NCBI GenBank assembly: GCA_017540825.1
Contig: JAFYAH010000016.1
Coordinates: 1-64,000, forward strand
Reading direction: 5' to 3'
Origin: Candidatus Methanomethylophilaceae archaeon
GTDB lineage: Archaea; Thermoplasmatota; Thermoplasmata; Methanomassiliicoccales; Methanomethylophilaceae
DNA length: 64,000 bases
Below, piece by piece: positions 7,620 to 16,708 of the stretch (position 1 is the first letter of the stretch; the number at the start of each line of letters is the position of its first letter). Under the pieces are notes generated by a model. The model was not told where the DNA came from, made no database searches, and worked only from the letters and a program-made list of their open reading frames with translations. The position numbers and the translations under genes were made by a program.

Positions 7620-8647
7620 GTACGAAAACTTCACAATTCGACATTATGCATGACAACCATAATATGCCTGCACCCAATCTACCCGCCATGGATTTCATAA
7701 TGGAGTCCTGCCCGTACTGTGGCGGAAGCACTGAGAAAGACGAGTTCGGAAGGGTCTACTGCCAGAAGTGCGGGTAGCACCTTCGCACAAACAGGTCCGA
7801 CATGAGCCACATCGCGGACGAGTCCATCCCTTACGGAACCACGTTCCTGAAGATGGTCGAGAAGATCAAGGACAACAACTGCAAGGACGCGCTGGAGATC
7901 GCGGAGGGCATTGTGAAAGAAGACGGGGAGACGTTCTTCCCGTACCTGATGCGCGCCATCGCCTACTGCTACAACAGAGAGGACGGGAAGGCCCTCATGG
8001 ACTGGAAGACGTCCATATCCCTCATGGAAGGGACGGACAACGCCGACTCGTACGTCTGCCTCTTCTCCAAGAGCGTCTCCGACCTCATCATCGCCGACGA
8101 GCGCGACTTCATCGACTTCGACTATCTGACCCACATAGACAAGGTGTGCGAGGCCCTGGACGAGCGCCTGGAATGCAACTGCAAGGGGTTCGTGTACCTG
8201 ACGGTGTTCACCTGCTTCATGTCCTCCTACCTCGGGATGGAGGAGAGCGGGAAGAACCAGTGCAAGAACGTGGTCCCCAGCCTGGTCCAGAGGACGGTCG
8301 CGTACAGCAGGGACGCCAACATCCTGAAGGACGTCGTGAACGAGTACCTCGGGGTGAGCGACTACGACGAGACCACGTACAAGGACGACGACAACTACAG
8401 CCTGCACTCCCTGAGCGAGATCTCCAAGAGGATAGAGAGCAACCTGCCGAACGCGGACAAGTCGGAGTTCCCGGGAGGATGGACCGACGCGGAGATGAAG
8501 ACGTCGCTGGAAGGCTACCTCGCGGCCATCCTGGCGTGCGAGGACGACGACAAGCCTCTGGAGAAGTACGCCAAGAAGAACGGCACGATGACCGATCTGG
8601 ACCATGCCATCGAGGACTACTCGAGGAAGTACCTCCGCATCAGATGA
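7616..8647 (+). CDS. Zinc-ribbon/helical-repeat protein with in-frame amber codon (candidate pyrrolysine)
   Basis: The ATG overlaps the previous stop (ATGA). Codons 1-53 encode a short polar tail and a zinc ribbon (CPYCGG...CQKCG). Codon 54 is TAG (7775-7777). Eight sense codons later, in the same frame, comes ATG 7802 and a 281-residue helical region (TFLKMVEKIKDNNCKDALEI, NREDGKALMDWKTSIS) that looks TPR-like and ends at TGA. Under the standard code this is a 53-residue ribbon protein plus a separate gene with only a weak site (AGGT) before ATG 7802. As one 343-residue protein it mirrors the zinc-ribbon/Sel1 protein at 57382-59010, which also has an in-frame TAG. The role is unknown. Confidence 0.65.
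7775..7777 (+). other. In-frame TAG, codon 54 of the zinc-ribbon/helical-repeat gene
   Basis: The TAG falls directly after the zinc ribbon, and the frame continues uninterrupted for 290 codons. The position is a linker, so homology cannot decide between stop and sense here. Confidence 0.5.
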
Positions 8648-9200
8648 TCCCGAGGCCCTCCAGGAGGACCTTCGTCCCTATGGCGACGAGGATGAGCCCT
8701 CCCAGGACCTCCGCCTTCTTTCCGAGCCTGTCGCCGAACAGGCTGCCTATCTTGACCCCCGCCATGGACATGGCAAGGGTGATCAGCCCTATGGCCGCAG
8801 CGGGGGCCAGTATGCCGTCCTCGCCCATAGCGAGCGATATCCCCACTGCCAGCGCGTCTATGCTGGTGGCCACTGCGAGAAGGAGCATGGTCCTGGCGCC
8901 CATGTCGGCGTCGACCTCCTCCTCTTCCCCCGATAGCCCCTCGCGGACCATGTTCGCCCCTATAGCGAACAGCAAAAGGAAGGCCACCCAGTGGTCGTAG
9001 GCCGATATCAGGTCGTAGAACGCCGCTCCGAGGCAGTAGCCTGCTATTGGCATCAAGGCCTGGAACCCGCCGAACCACAGCCCGGCGACCAGCATGTCGC
9101 GAAAGGACGCCTTCCTCAGGGCCAGGCCCTTGCAGAGGGACACGGCGAACGCGTCCATCGCCAGCCCCACGGCTATCAGCAGTATCGCGAGCGCGTCCAT
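8640..9200 (-). CDS. mntP: Manganese efflux pump MntP
   Basis: A 186-residue, six-helix membrane protein of the MntP family that exports Mn(II). It has the two-fold repeat with paired acidic motifs: AVGLAMDAFAVSLCKGLAL in helix 1 and ATSIDALAVGISLAMG in helix 4. The length matches the family. It overlaps the convergent zinc-ribbon gene by 8 bases at its 3' end. A TTTATAG box at about 9222 could be its own promoter. The neighbouring DUF1848 frame runs through the whole gene in another frame, probably because its stop was lost. Confidence 0.93.
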   Translation of the reverse strand: MDALAILLIAVGLAMDAFAVSLCKGLALRKASFRDMLVAGLWFGGFQALMPIAGYCLGAAFYDLISAYDHWVAFLLLFAIGANMVREGLSGEEEEVDADMGARTMLLLAVATSIDALAVGISLAMGEDGILAPAAAIGLITLAMSMAGVKIGSLFGDRLGKKAEVLGGLILVAIGTKVLLEGLGII

Positions 9201-9221
9201 GGCCCGTACATGCCATCTTTC

Positions 9222-10161
9222 TATAAATCCTGAATCGGCAGAAGTCGTCGATCCGGCAGGCTTCGCGGCCTTTCAGCTCCACCACCCTGTCCCTGGGGGT
9301 GACGGAGCCCCACAGCATCTCGGAATCGGAGCAGCACAGCCTGGTCCCGAACCTCTCCGAGGAGGAAGGCGCCGCATAGCAGTATACGCATCCGTGGGCG
9401 CACGTCCCGTACTCGCCGATGTCTATGCTCTTGACGCAGCAGCACCTCTCCCTGAGCTTGGACTGCTGAGCCTCGCAGGGGATGCCTAGGGACATCAGGA
9501 CCCTGCGGTCCAGGCATCCGCGCGGATATATGCCGAACTCGGAGTAGTCCCGCTTGGGGCAGCAGGGCGAGAGCGTCATGCCGTATTCGGCGGCGACGCG
9601 TGACGCCATGCGGAGGAAGTCGTCCTCCTCGACGCGGGTGGCGAGGCGGAGAGCCCCGGACTCGACGAGGCCGCCCAGCTTGCCGTACATGTCCATGAAG
9701 CTGAATATGCATGTGTCGGTCCACTCGGAAGCCTCCCTGCAGAGGAGGTCGAACTTCCTCTCGTGGTAGGAAATGCCCTTCCCCGGCCCGAAGACCACCG
9801 GGTCGTACCTCCATGCGATCCTGTCCCTCCCTATGCGCTCCGATATCCGGATGCAGGCGTCGTTGACGTCGGCCTTGGGCGGCACCCCCGGCTCCAGGTC
9901 CCTGCCGTACGGGGTCATCGTGACCTGGAACAGGGCTATGTGGCCCATGGAGGCTATCTCCTTCATGCGCGGGACCATCGGCCCGGGGTTCTTCGTGACG
10001 AAGAGGATGCAGTCCACGTCCTTCCTCTGCAGGCTCACGCGATAGACCACGTTGCGGGAGACCGGATTGCGGACGAGGACGCTGCCGGCGCGGAGACGGC
10101 CCATCATCCATTCCGAATGGAAAGCCGGGATGTCGGTGCGACGGCTGGCGCAGATGATCAT
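9222..10161 (-). CDS. DUF1848 family protein, apparent loss of stop codon
   Basis: Matches the DUF1848 family, which has radical-SAM-like features and unknown function. It begins MIICASRRTDIPAFHSEWM. It includes FVTKNPGPM, the segment WRYDPVVFGPGKGISYH and a cysteine cluster near the C-terminus (RERCCCVKSIDIGEYGTCAH, GCVYCYA). About 313 codons of family-like sequence end near 9222, but no stop is in frame there and the frame stays open to 8617 across mntP. A TAG in the adjacent frame at 9221 would be reached by adding one base. The 3' end is therefore approximate. Confidence 0.78.
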
Positions 10162-10295
10162 GGATGGGAAACATCGGCATCGGATAAATCTGTCTCGCCT
10201 GGATGACGAGACGGCATAAAGGCTGGTCTTAACGACGGTGAAAACCGGCGTCCAGAACGGAAATAATATACGGTCCGTCACATATCCCGTCGCAT

Positions 10296-10769
10296 ATGGA
10301 GTATGGATGCATCTATTCTAAAGTGACGCTGATCGGAACCATAAGCATCAGCGAGGACGGGGACGGAAACCTGACGGGGGTGTATCTTCCGAACACGAAC
10401 CTGCCCAAGATGGATGTCTCCGAATCCCAGGTCATCGCCGAGGCGTTCGATCAGGTGGACGAGTATCTGAGCGGCAAGAGGCGCAAGTTCGACCTGCCCT
10501 TGGACTACGGGGTCACCGGGTTCCGCAGAACGGTCCTGGAAGAGCTCGAGAGGATACCTTACGGAGAGACCCGCACGTTCAAGGAGATAGCAGAGAGCAT
10601 AGGGTCCCCGAAAGCCTACCGCGCGGTAGGGACGGCGTGCGCCGCCAACCCTCTGCCGATAATAATCCCCTGCCATAGGGTAGTGCCGTCCTCGGGAGGG
10701 GTCGGCAGCTACGCCGGAGGGGAGGCCCTCAAGAAGAGGCTCATAGAGCACGAGAAGTCGATGCTCTGA
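10296..10769 (+). CDS. ogt: Methylated-DNA--protein-cysteine methyltransferase
   Basis: A 157-residue suicide enzyme that removes alkyl groups from O6-alkylguanine. The DNA-binding and active-site half carries RRTVLEELERIPYGETRTFK and the acceptor motif IIIPCHRVV with the reactive Cys, followed by GSYAGGEALKKRLIEHE. The first ~70 residues are the variable N-terminal domain. It stops at TGA. It is convergent with the uncharacterised gene downstream, and the 3' ends appear to touch or overlap. Confidence 0.93.
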   Translation: MEYGCIYSKVTLIGTISISEDGDGNLTGVYLPNTNLPKMDVSESQVIAEAFDQVDEYLSGKRRKFDLPLDYGVTGFRRTVLEELERIPYGETRTFKEIAESIGSPKAYRAVGTACAANPLPIIIPCHRVVPSSGGVGSYAGGEALKKRLIEHEKSML

Positions 10770-11354
10770 CCTTCGCGCCTTCCTCGCGGCGCAGAGCTCC
10801 CTGACGATCCTCTCGATCTCGTCGGCGTTCTCGTTGCCGACGCGCGCGCCCTTGCGCTCGAGGAACGACCATCCGCGCCTCTCGCACTCCTCCTTGAAGT
10901 CCGGGGAGGTCACGGCGATCAGCTTGCCGTCCCATATGTCGCCCCTCTCCAGGAACATGGCGAACATGTCCTTGGGGATGCACATGACGACCTTGTCGAA
11001 CGGACGGGTCAGGTAGGAGACCTGCTCGACGAAGTTCTTGTGCTCGTCGATGAACTCGTACTCCTCCCTGTTGGACATGACGCGAGGATAGCTGTCGATG
11101 ACGTAGTTACCGGGGACGAACCCGTAGCGGGTGGTTATCACGCCGTAGGACACGTCGCACAGCTTCCTTCCGTTCTCGTCCACGGCGGTGTCGAGGCGGG
11201 CCACGAGGTTCTTCACCTCGGTCGCGCGGCCCCCGAATATGTTGAACGCGCTGTCCACGCCCTTGCTCCTGAACACGGTCGAGTCGTTGGTGACGACCAG
11301 TATGCGGACGGAGGTCTTCATCTCCGTCATGATCTTGGCTTCGCTCTTCTGCAT
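10770..11354 (-). CDS. Conserved hypothetical protein downstream of hypD
   Basis: Starts at ATG 11354, two bases after the hypD stop, so it is co-transcribed with hypA-hypD. The soluble alpha/beta protein begins MQKSEAKIMTEMKTSVRILV and contains YGVITTRYGFVPGNYVIDSY and PFDKVVMCIPKDMFAMFLER. The family is not recognised; a link to hydrogenase maturation is only suggested by position. No stop is in frame at the plausible end (...ELCAARKARR); the frame stays open to 10278, antisense to ogt. One added base would lead to a stop at 10741. The end is approximate. Confidence 0.6.
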
Positions 11355-11356
11355 GA

Positions 11357-12439
11357 TCAGAACCTCTTGGATCCCAGCCTGTAGGAAATGCTGCAGTTGC
11401 CTTCCATGGACACCATGCACGGCCCCATGGGGTTGGACGGCTTGCACACCTTGCCGAACATCGGGCACTCCTCCGACTTTATCAGGCCTCTGAGGACGTC
11501 CCCGCACCTGCATCCGTTGGCCTCCTCCTTCACCTCGGGGGTCTTCGCGAGGATGTCCTCGTGAACCTTGGTGGCGTCGTGGTCGGCGAACTTCGGCTTC
11601 AGCGCCAGCGCGCTCTTGGGGATCAGCGGGAACCCCCTCCAATGGCGGTCCACCGGGGTGAAGGTGTCCTCCATCAGCTTGAGGGCTATCGGGTTGCCCT
11701 CCGGCCTGACGAGCCTGGTGTACTCGTTCTCCACCTCTGCGCGGCCCTCGCGGATCTGCTTGCAGAGCATGTAGCAGGACATGAGTATGTCCAAAGGCTC
11801 GAACCCGGCGATGACCTGCGGGAGGCCATGCACCTCGGACACGGGGCGGAACATGGACTCCCCGGTGATGACAGCCACATGCCCCGGCTCTATGAATCCG
11901 TCTATGGTGGACTCCCCGAGCGAGAGCAGCGCGTCCAGTATGGGCGGGCATATCCTGTGGCAGCTGTAGACGCTGAAGTTCTCGGGGCAGTCCTCCTTGT
12001 GGAGCGGGACGCAGGTGGACGGGGCGGTGGTCTCGAACCCGACGCCGACGAACACCAGGGGCTTCTCCTGGGCCCTGGCCATCTTGACGGCGTCGTCTAT
12101 GGAGTACACTATCCTCACGTCGGCGCCGTCGGCCTTGGCGGAGAACAGGGACCCGATCGTCGTGGGGACCCTCATCATGTCTCCGAACGCCGTGACGGTG
12201 ACCCCGTTGCGCGCCAGGGTGATGGCGTCCGCGATCTCGTGGCTGGTCGTGACGCATACCGGGCATCCGGGGCCCTGGGCTATCTCAATCCCTGCGTCCC
12301 TGAGCATCTCCTCCAGGCCGAAGCGGACGATCGTGTCCTGGTGGGTCCCGCAGATATGCATGAACTTCGCTTTCACGCCCGTGTCCTTTATGCCTTGAAG
12401 GATCTTCTTGGCAGTCTCCTCGTCCCTGTACTTGAACAT
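11357..12439 (-). CDS. hypD: Hydrogenase maturation protein HypD
   Basis: A 360-residue iron-sulfur scaffold that, with HypC, assembles the Fe(CN)2CO unit of [NiFe]-hydrogenases. Conserved cysteine motifs are visible: FMHICGTHQDT, GPGCPVCVT, and the cluster ligands near the C-terminus (NGCRCGDVLRG, CPMFGKVCKP, GPCMVSMEGNCSI). GVGFETTAPSTC is also typical. The start overlaps the hypA 3' end by about 50 bases and has a GGAGGAG site upstream. No hypC is seen in the window. Confidence 0.96.
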   Translation of the reverse strand: MFKYRDEETAKKILQGIKDTGVKAKFMHICGTHQDTIVRFGLEEMLRDAGIEIAQGPGCPVCVTTSHEIADAITLARNGVTVTAFGDMMRVPTTIGSLFSAKADGADVRIVYSIDDAVKMARAQEKPLVFVGVGFETTAPSTCVPLHKEDCPENFSVYSCHRICPPILDALLSLGESTIDGFIEPGHVAVITGESMFRPVSEVHGLPQVIAGFEPLDILMSCYMLCKQIREGRAEVENEYTRLVRPEGNPIALKLMEDTFTPVDRHWRGFPLIPKSALALKPKFADHDATKVHEDILAKTPEVKEEANGCRCGDVLRGLIKSEECPMFGKVCKPSNPMGPCMVSMEGNCSISYRLGSKRF

Positions 12440-12819
12440 CGCGTCTCCTCCTCAATATCCATGCACCTGACGGCGCAGGTCTGTCCTTTCACCACTTTGA
12501 CCGCGCCGCCGCACTCGGGGCAGGCGAGCACCGGTATGGAATGCGAGCCGAAATCAGGGTCTGACAGCACTTTGGCCGGGCCCTCGAAGCCGCATGAGCT
12601 GCACGAAAGGACGATGGGCTCGTGCTCTATGATGAATTCCGAGCCTTCCAGGATGGTGCCGCGTGTGACTATCTCGTAGGCGAACGCCATCTGCTCCTCG
12701 CCCAGGTTGGTGAGGTCCCCGACGACGGCCGTCACGCTGTTGACCTTCAGGACCTTGTACTTGGACAGCTCGCTTATGATGGCGTCCACAAGGCTGGATA
12801 CGACCGACACTTCATGCAT
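12388..12819 (-). CDS. hypA: Hydrogenase nickel incorporation protein HypA
   Basis: A 143-residue nickel metallochaperone. It starts MHEVSVVSSLVDAI with the nickel-binding Met-His, and carries the zinc site CSSCGFEG...CPECGG. ATG 12819 is the family start; an in-frame upstream codon adds only MLFTAP. The C-terminus continues about 20 residues past the usual end and overlaps the hypD start by 52 bases. It stops at TAA. With hypD here and hypF at 59197 it supports a [NiFe]-hydrogenase in this organism. Confidence 0.93.
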   Translation of the reverse strand: MHEVSVVSSLVDAIISELSKYKVLKVNSVTAVVGDLTNLGEEQMAFAYEIVTRGTILEGSEFIIEHEPIVLSCSSCGFEGPAKVLSDPDFGSHSIPVLACPECGGAVKVVKGQTCAVRCMDIEEETRCSSTGTRRLPRRSFKA

Positions 12820-12855
12820 CGGTGCGGTGAATAGCATATGCCTATAAAAGGAAGA

Positions 12856-13548
12856 TTAGGGAGGCGTCCGTCCAGCTTCGGCCGCTGTGCTCCCTCTGCG
12901 GATGCCGTAGTCGCAGAGGTCCCTGACGACGCACCTGGAGCACCTTGGATGGTTAGGGATGCAGGTCTCCTGGCCATGGCGGACCAGGTAGCGGTTGATG
13001 TCCGACCAGCGGTCCCTCGGCGCGAGGTCCATCAGGGCGTACTCCGTCTCCTCCGGGGTCTTCGTGGAAACCAGGCCCATCAGGTTCGATATCCTGTGGA
13101 CGTGGGTGTCGACGCACACCGACGGGATGCCCATGGCGTACGACCTCACGCAGGCAGCCGTCTTGCGCCCGACCATCGGCAGCTCCAGTAGCTCCTCCGT
13201 CTCGGAAGGGACGACCCCGCCGTGCTCCTCCAGGAGGATCCTGCAGCAGTCGACGATCGCCTTGGACTTCTGCTTGGGGAACCCCGCCGGGCGGACCAGC
13301 TCCGCCACCTCGTCCGGGTCCGCGGCCGCTATGGCCTCCATGGTCCCGAAGCGGTTGAACAGGTTGTCCGATGCCCTGCGGGTGTTGTCGTCCTTGGTCC
13401 TCTGGGACAGGATCGTCGCTACGAGGACGTGGAACGGGTCCGCAGGCCACTCGGGGTTCAGGCCCTCGGAGCTCCTTCCAGGGTAGACTCCCCCGACGTA
13501 GACCTCGGAGAGCCTGTTCAGGATCTCGCATATCCGCTCTGTATCCAT
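12856..13548 (-). CDS. nth: Endonuclease III (DNA glycosylase/AP lyase)
   Basis: A 230-residue base-excision enzyme for oxidised pyrimidines. It shows LVATILSQRTKDDNTRRA, the helix-hairpin-helix with catalytic Lys (LLELPMVGRKTAACVRSYA), the catalytic Asp in SVCVDTHVHRISNLMGL and the [4Fe-4S] ligands C-x6-C-x2-C-x5-C (CIPNHPRCSRCVVRDLC). Start ATG 13548 (MDTERICEILNRL) is within the 3' end of folC, a 31-base overlap, so the two are probably coupled. It stops at TAA. Confidence 0.95.
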   Translation of the reverse strand: MDTERICEILNRLSEVYVGGVYPGRSSEGLNPEWPADPFHVLVATILSQRTKDDNTRRASDNLFNRFGTMEAIAAADPDEVAELVRPAGFPKQKSKAIVDCCRILLEEHGGVVPSETEELLELPMVGRKTAACVRSYAMGIPSVCVDTHVHRISNLMGLVSTKTPEETEYALMDLAPRDRWSDINRYLVRHGQETCIPNHPRCSRCVVRDLCDYGIRRGSTAAEAGRTPP

Positions 13549-14783
13549 CTCAAGGCATCCTCCGCTGTGCGGAACGACCCGGTCACCAGCACGTTCTCCT
13601 CCCCTCTGGCTTCGAGGGCGGCCTGGAGAGCCTCCCCCACGGTGGAGCACAGGGTCACGTCATCGTGGAAGCGCTCCATGGCGGACAGCATCTCCTGCGG
13701 GGAGGCCGCCCTGGGGGACTTGGGGGGCGCTATGAACACCTTCGTCGCCAGCCTGGCCAGGACCTCGGACACCCCAGCTATGTTCTTGTCGGACAGCATC
13801 CCGAGGACCAGGACCACCTGCCCGTAGATCTCCTCCACGTCCCTGCTGAGGCACCTGGCCCCGTCCAGGGTGTGGGTCACGTCTATAATCACAGGCTCTC
13901 CCATCAGCTTCTGCATCCTGCATGGCCATGAGACCCAGGACAGCCCCTCGGAGATGTTGGGCTCTATGGACTCGGGATACTCCGGGAGGCATGCGACCGC
14001 TTCCAGAGCCAGGGCGGCGTTGCGGGCCTGCATCCTCCCCGGGAGGCCCACGGTGTAGAGCTCGCCCTTGTAGACCATCTCCACGCTGTCGATGCGGTTG
14101 TCTATGACCTCTATGTCGCCAGGATCCAAGCGCCTGATGGGGCATCCGACCTCCTCCGCGCAGGCCTCGAGATAGCCGTAGACCTCGTCGCCGTTTATCG
14201 TGACGCAGGGCACCCCGGGCTTCATTATCCCGGCCTTCTGGCGGGCTATCTCCTCCAGGGTGCTCCCCAGGAACCCGGTGTGCTCCCGCCCTATGTTGTT
14301 TATGACGGACACGTCGGGGACTATGACGTTGGTGCTGTCGAGCCTCCCGCCCATCCCGACCTCTATGACGGCTATGTCGACCTCCACCATGGAGAACACC
14401 TCGAAGGCTACAGCCGTCAGGACCTCGAACTGGGTGCACTGCATCCCTTCCGCGGCCATGGACTCCACGATCGGCCTTATCTTCGACAGGACGAAGTCCA
14501 GGTCGACGTCGGAGACCTCCTCGCCCTCGATGCGTATGCATTCGTTGACCTCGAGTACGTGAGGGGACGTGAAAGCCCCCGCGCGGAAGCCGGACGCGTT
14601 GAGGATAGACTCGATCATGGCGCAGACGGACCCCTTGCCGTCGCTGCCGGCCACGTGTATCGTCCTCAGGCCCTCGTGAGGGTTCCCGAGGCGGTCCAAA
14701 AGCTCTTTCATGTTGTCGAGGCCGAACCTTACGCCTAGGCTGGAAAGGCTGTCCAGCCAGGCCATATTCCCATCTGGGTCCAA
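13518..14783 (-). CDS. folC: Folylpolyglutamate synthase/dihydrofolate synthase family ligase
   Basis: A 421-residue Mur-ligase-fold enzyme that adds glutamate to folate-type cofactors. It shows the ATP-binding loop TIHVAGSDGKGSVCAM, the FTSPHVLEVNECIRI region, VIEVGMGGRLDSTNVI, INNIGREHTGFLGSTLEEIA and the Mur-type DVTHTLDGA. It is first in a pair with nth. Whether the substrate is tetrahydrofolate or a pterin analogue cannot be told from sequence. Confidence 0.92.
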   Translation of the reverse strand: MDPDGNMAWLDSLSSLGVRFGLDNMKELLDRLGNPHEGLRTIHVAGSDGKGSVCAMIESILNASGFRAGAFTSPHVLEVNECIRIEGEEVSDVDLDFVLSKIRPIVESMAAEGMQCTQFEVLTAVAFEVFSMVEVDIAVIEVGMGGRLDSTNVIVPDVSVINNIGREHTGFLGSTLEEIARQKAGIMKPGVPCVTINGDEVYGYLEACAEEVGCPIRRLDPGDIEVIDNRIDSVEMVYKGELYTVGLPGRMQARNAALALEAVACLPEYPESIEPNISEGLSWVSWPCRMQKLMGEPVIIDVTHTLDGARCLSRDVEEIYGQVVLVLGMLSDKNIAGVSEVLARLATKVFIAPPKSPRAASPQEMLSAMERFHDDVTLCSTVGEALQAALEARGEENVLVTGSFRTAEDALRWIQSGYARS

Positions 14784-14826
14784 TATGATCTCCGCAGCGT
14801 TATCCGTGACCCTGCTTATAAAATTG

Positions 14827-15756
14827 TCACCGATGCGCCATCAGGCTTCGTGCGCTCTCGCGACGGCCCCTGTAGAACTGGGCGACCTCGTCCGCCACGT
14901 GACGCGCGTACAAGCGGGCGACGTTGATACCAGTAGCGGCCTCGAAAGCCTCGAAGAAGGCGTTGGAGTTCACCTCGCAGACGAACATGTCGCCCCCGTC
15001 GCCTGGGAAGAGGAGGTCTATGCCGCAGTAGTCGAGGTCGAGGGCGTCGGCTATCCTCTCAGCGTATGACGCCACCTCCGGCGAGAGCTCGAAGGCCGTT
15101 CCCTTGCCGCCGCAGCCGACGTTGGACCTGAAGTCCGAGCCGGAGGACCTCAGCATGCCTCCTACGGCCTTCCCTCCGATCACGATGACCCTCAGGTCCC
15201 GCCCGGAGCTCTCCGCTACGAACTCCTGGAACAGATGGGGCTTCGTCTTCACCTGCTCCATGACCGCCATCAGATCTTCGCGGCTCCTGGCGAGGCGGAC
15301 CCCTTTGCCCATGGAGCCGTAGCACTCCTTCACGACAACTGGCAGGCCCAGCTCGCGGATCACCGCGTCCGCCGAGGCTTCCCTTACCGGCTCTTCCGGG
15401 TCGTAGCAGAGCATCCCCGGGATGGTCCTGGGCATCCTGAACCCGTGCCCCGCGAGCTCCAGGCAGGCGACCATCTTGTCGTCGCAGGCCTCTATCGCGC
15501 TGCGGCGGTTGAACACCGGGATCCCGGAATCCTCCAGAGCCCTCAGGACGTAGCGGTCCTTGTCCAGGTACACGCAGAAGTCGTACCCTTCGGCTCTGAC
15601 CGAGACCTTCCCGTCCGCGACGGACGCGATGAATCCGTCGTTCCTGCGGACGTCCGCCTCCACCCCGATGGCCTCGAACTCCTCGGCCAGGCGGGAGGAC
15701 TGGACCTCGAACGCGCGCATCCTGGAGTACGCGTTCACCAGAATTAGCCCTTTCAT
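14827..15756 (-). CDS. RimK-type ATP-grasp ligase
   Basis: A 309-residue ATP-grasp enzyme of the RimK/LysX/MptN group, which ligate amino acids (often glutamate) to a carboxylate. Features are LVNAYSRMRAFEVQSSRLAE at the N-terminus, VVKECYGSMGKGVRLARS (ATP-grasp loop), FQEFVAESSGRDLRVIVIGG and the metal site CGIDLLF...VCEVNSNAFFEAFE. Candidate roles are coenzyme F420 or tetrahydromethanopterin glutamylation, inferred from family only. The next gene upstream on the same strand is an asparagine-synthase-like protein. Confidence 0.85.
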   Translation of the reverse strand: MKGLILVNAYSRMRAFEVQSSRLAEEFEAIGVEADVRRNDGFIASVADGKVSVRAEGYDFCVYLDKDRYVLRALEDSGIPVFNRRSAIEACDDKMVACLELAGHGFRMPRTIPGMLCYDPEEPVREASADAVIRELGLPVVVKECYGSMGKGVRLARSREDLMAVMEQVKTKPHLFQEFVAESSGRDLRVIVIGGKAVGGMLRSSGSDFRSNVGCGGKGTAFELSPEVASYAERIADALDLDYCGIDLLFPGDGGDMFVCEVNSNAFFEAFEAATGINVARLYARHVADEVAQFYRGRRESARSLMAHR

Positions 15757-15792
15757 GGAATAAGAAGATGGGGGCCGGAGCCCCGGAACGGA

Positions 15793-16587
15793 TCAGTCGA
15801 AGATCTCCTTGTAGATGGAGTCCACGAGCTGGTGGTAGGTCATCCCCTTGGAGTCGGCGACCTCGCGGACGAGGTCCATGGTCCCGGAGCCGTACTGCGC
15901 CGCCTTCTTCCTCTTCTCCGCGATGAACGGGTACCCGAGGTCCCTGGCGATCTGCTTCAGGAGGGCCTTCCTCGAGTCCGCGTCCTTCGGCTTCAGGTCG
16001 GCGATGTCCATGGCCCCCACCTGCATGGTGACGACCGGGTCTATGTAGGGGTACAGGAGCGTCTTGCCGAAGTGGTTGGCCACGCGGGTCTCGTGAGGTA
16101 TGGTGGACGTGATCAGCTTGCCCATGTCCGACTTCATCGCCCTGGCCAGCTCGTCGTCGGGCATGCCGATGTACTTGCTGTATCCGGCGAACAGCTCGTC
16201 AGACCCCTGGCCGCCGATTATGTACCTCTCGTGCACGGTCCTGCAGACGAAGAACAAAGGGAGCTCGAAGGACAGGGTCAGAGGGCTGGATGTCCCGGTG
16301 ATGGATATCATCTCGCGGAGCCTGGACTCGATGTTGTCCTTGGTTATCGGTATGTGCAGCCATGGGAGGCCGAGCCTCTCCGACATGTCGCGGGCCATCA
16401 CGACGTCGTAGGACTCGTCCTTTCCTGACGTGTACAGAGTGACGGACCTGGCGTAGTCCTTGGCGATGGCGGCCACGAGGCCGGAGTCCAGACCGCCGGA
16501 GAATGCAACGGCGACGTCGCGGTCCTCGACGCCTGTCCTCACGGCGGAAATGATCGCGCTCTCGAGGTTTTCGGAATTCACGGACAT
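15793..16587 (-). CDS. Asparagine-synthase-like ATP-pyrophosphatase
   Basis: A 264-residue protein without a glutaminase domain, paralogous to residues 1-255 of the protein at 4894-5928. Shared blocks are the PP-loop FSGGLDSGLVAAIAKDYARS, GGQGSDELFAGYSKYIGMP and RKKAAQYGSGTMDL. It ends at the point where the other copy continues into its RelB/DinJ-like domain. It is probably an adenylating amidotransferase-type enzyme of unknown substrate. It sits 36 bases upstream of the ATP-grasp ligase gene, so both may act in one amide-forming pathway. Confidence 0.85.
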   Translation of the reverse strand: MSVNSENLESAIISAVRTGVEDRDVAVAFSGGLDSGLVAAIAKDYARSVTLYTSGKDESYDVVMARDMSERLGLPWLHIPITKDNIESRLREMISITGTSSPLTLSFELPLFFVCRTVHERYIIGGQGSDELFAGYSKYIGMPDDELARAMKSDMGKLITSTIPHETRVANHFGKTLLYPYIDPVVTMQVGAMDIADLKPKDADSRKALLKQIARDLGYPFIAEKRKKAAQYGSGTMDLVREVADSKGMTYHQLVDSIYKEIFD

Positions 16588-16708
16588 GCGTGCGGAATCC
16601 CCTAGGACGAATAAAAAGGATATGCCACGGCTCAGGAGGCGCCGGTATCACTTCTAGCGTTCTGGCTATATGAAAAGTGTTATCTAAACCGCCAATGATA
16701 CGACCGGC

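Noticed and set aside
8617-9200. 200-codon extension of the DUF1848 frame through mntP
   Set aside because: It lies in another frame of a well-conserved transporter gene, is Arg/Gly-rich, and exceeds the family length.
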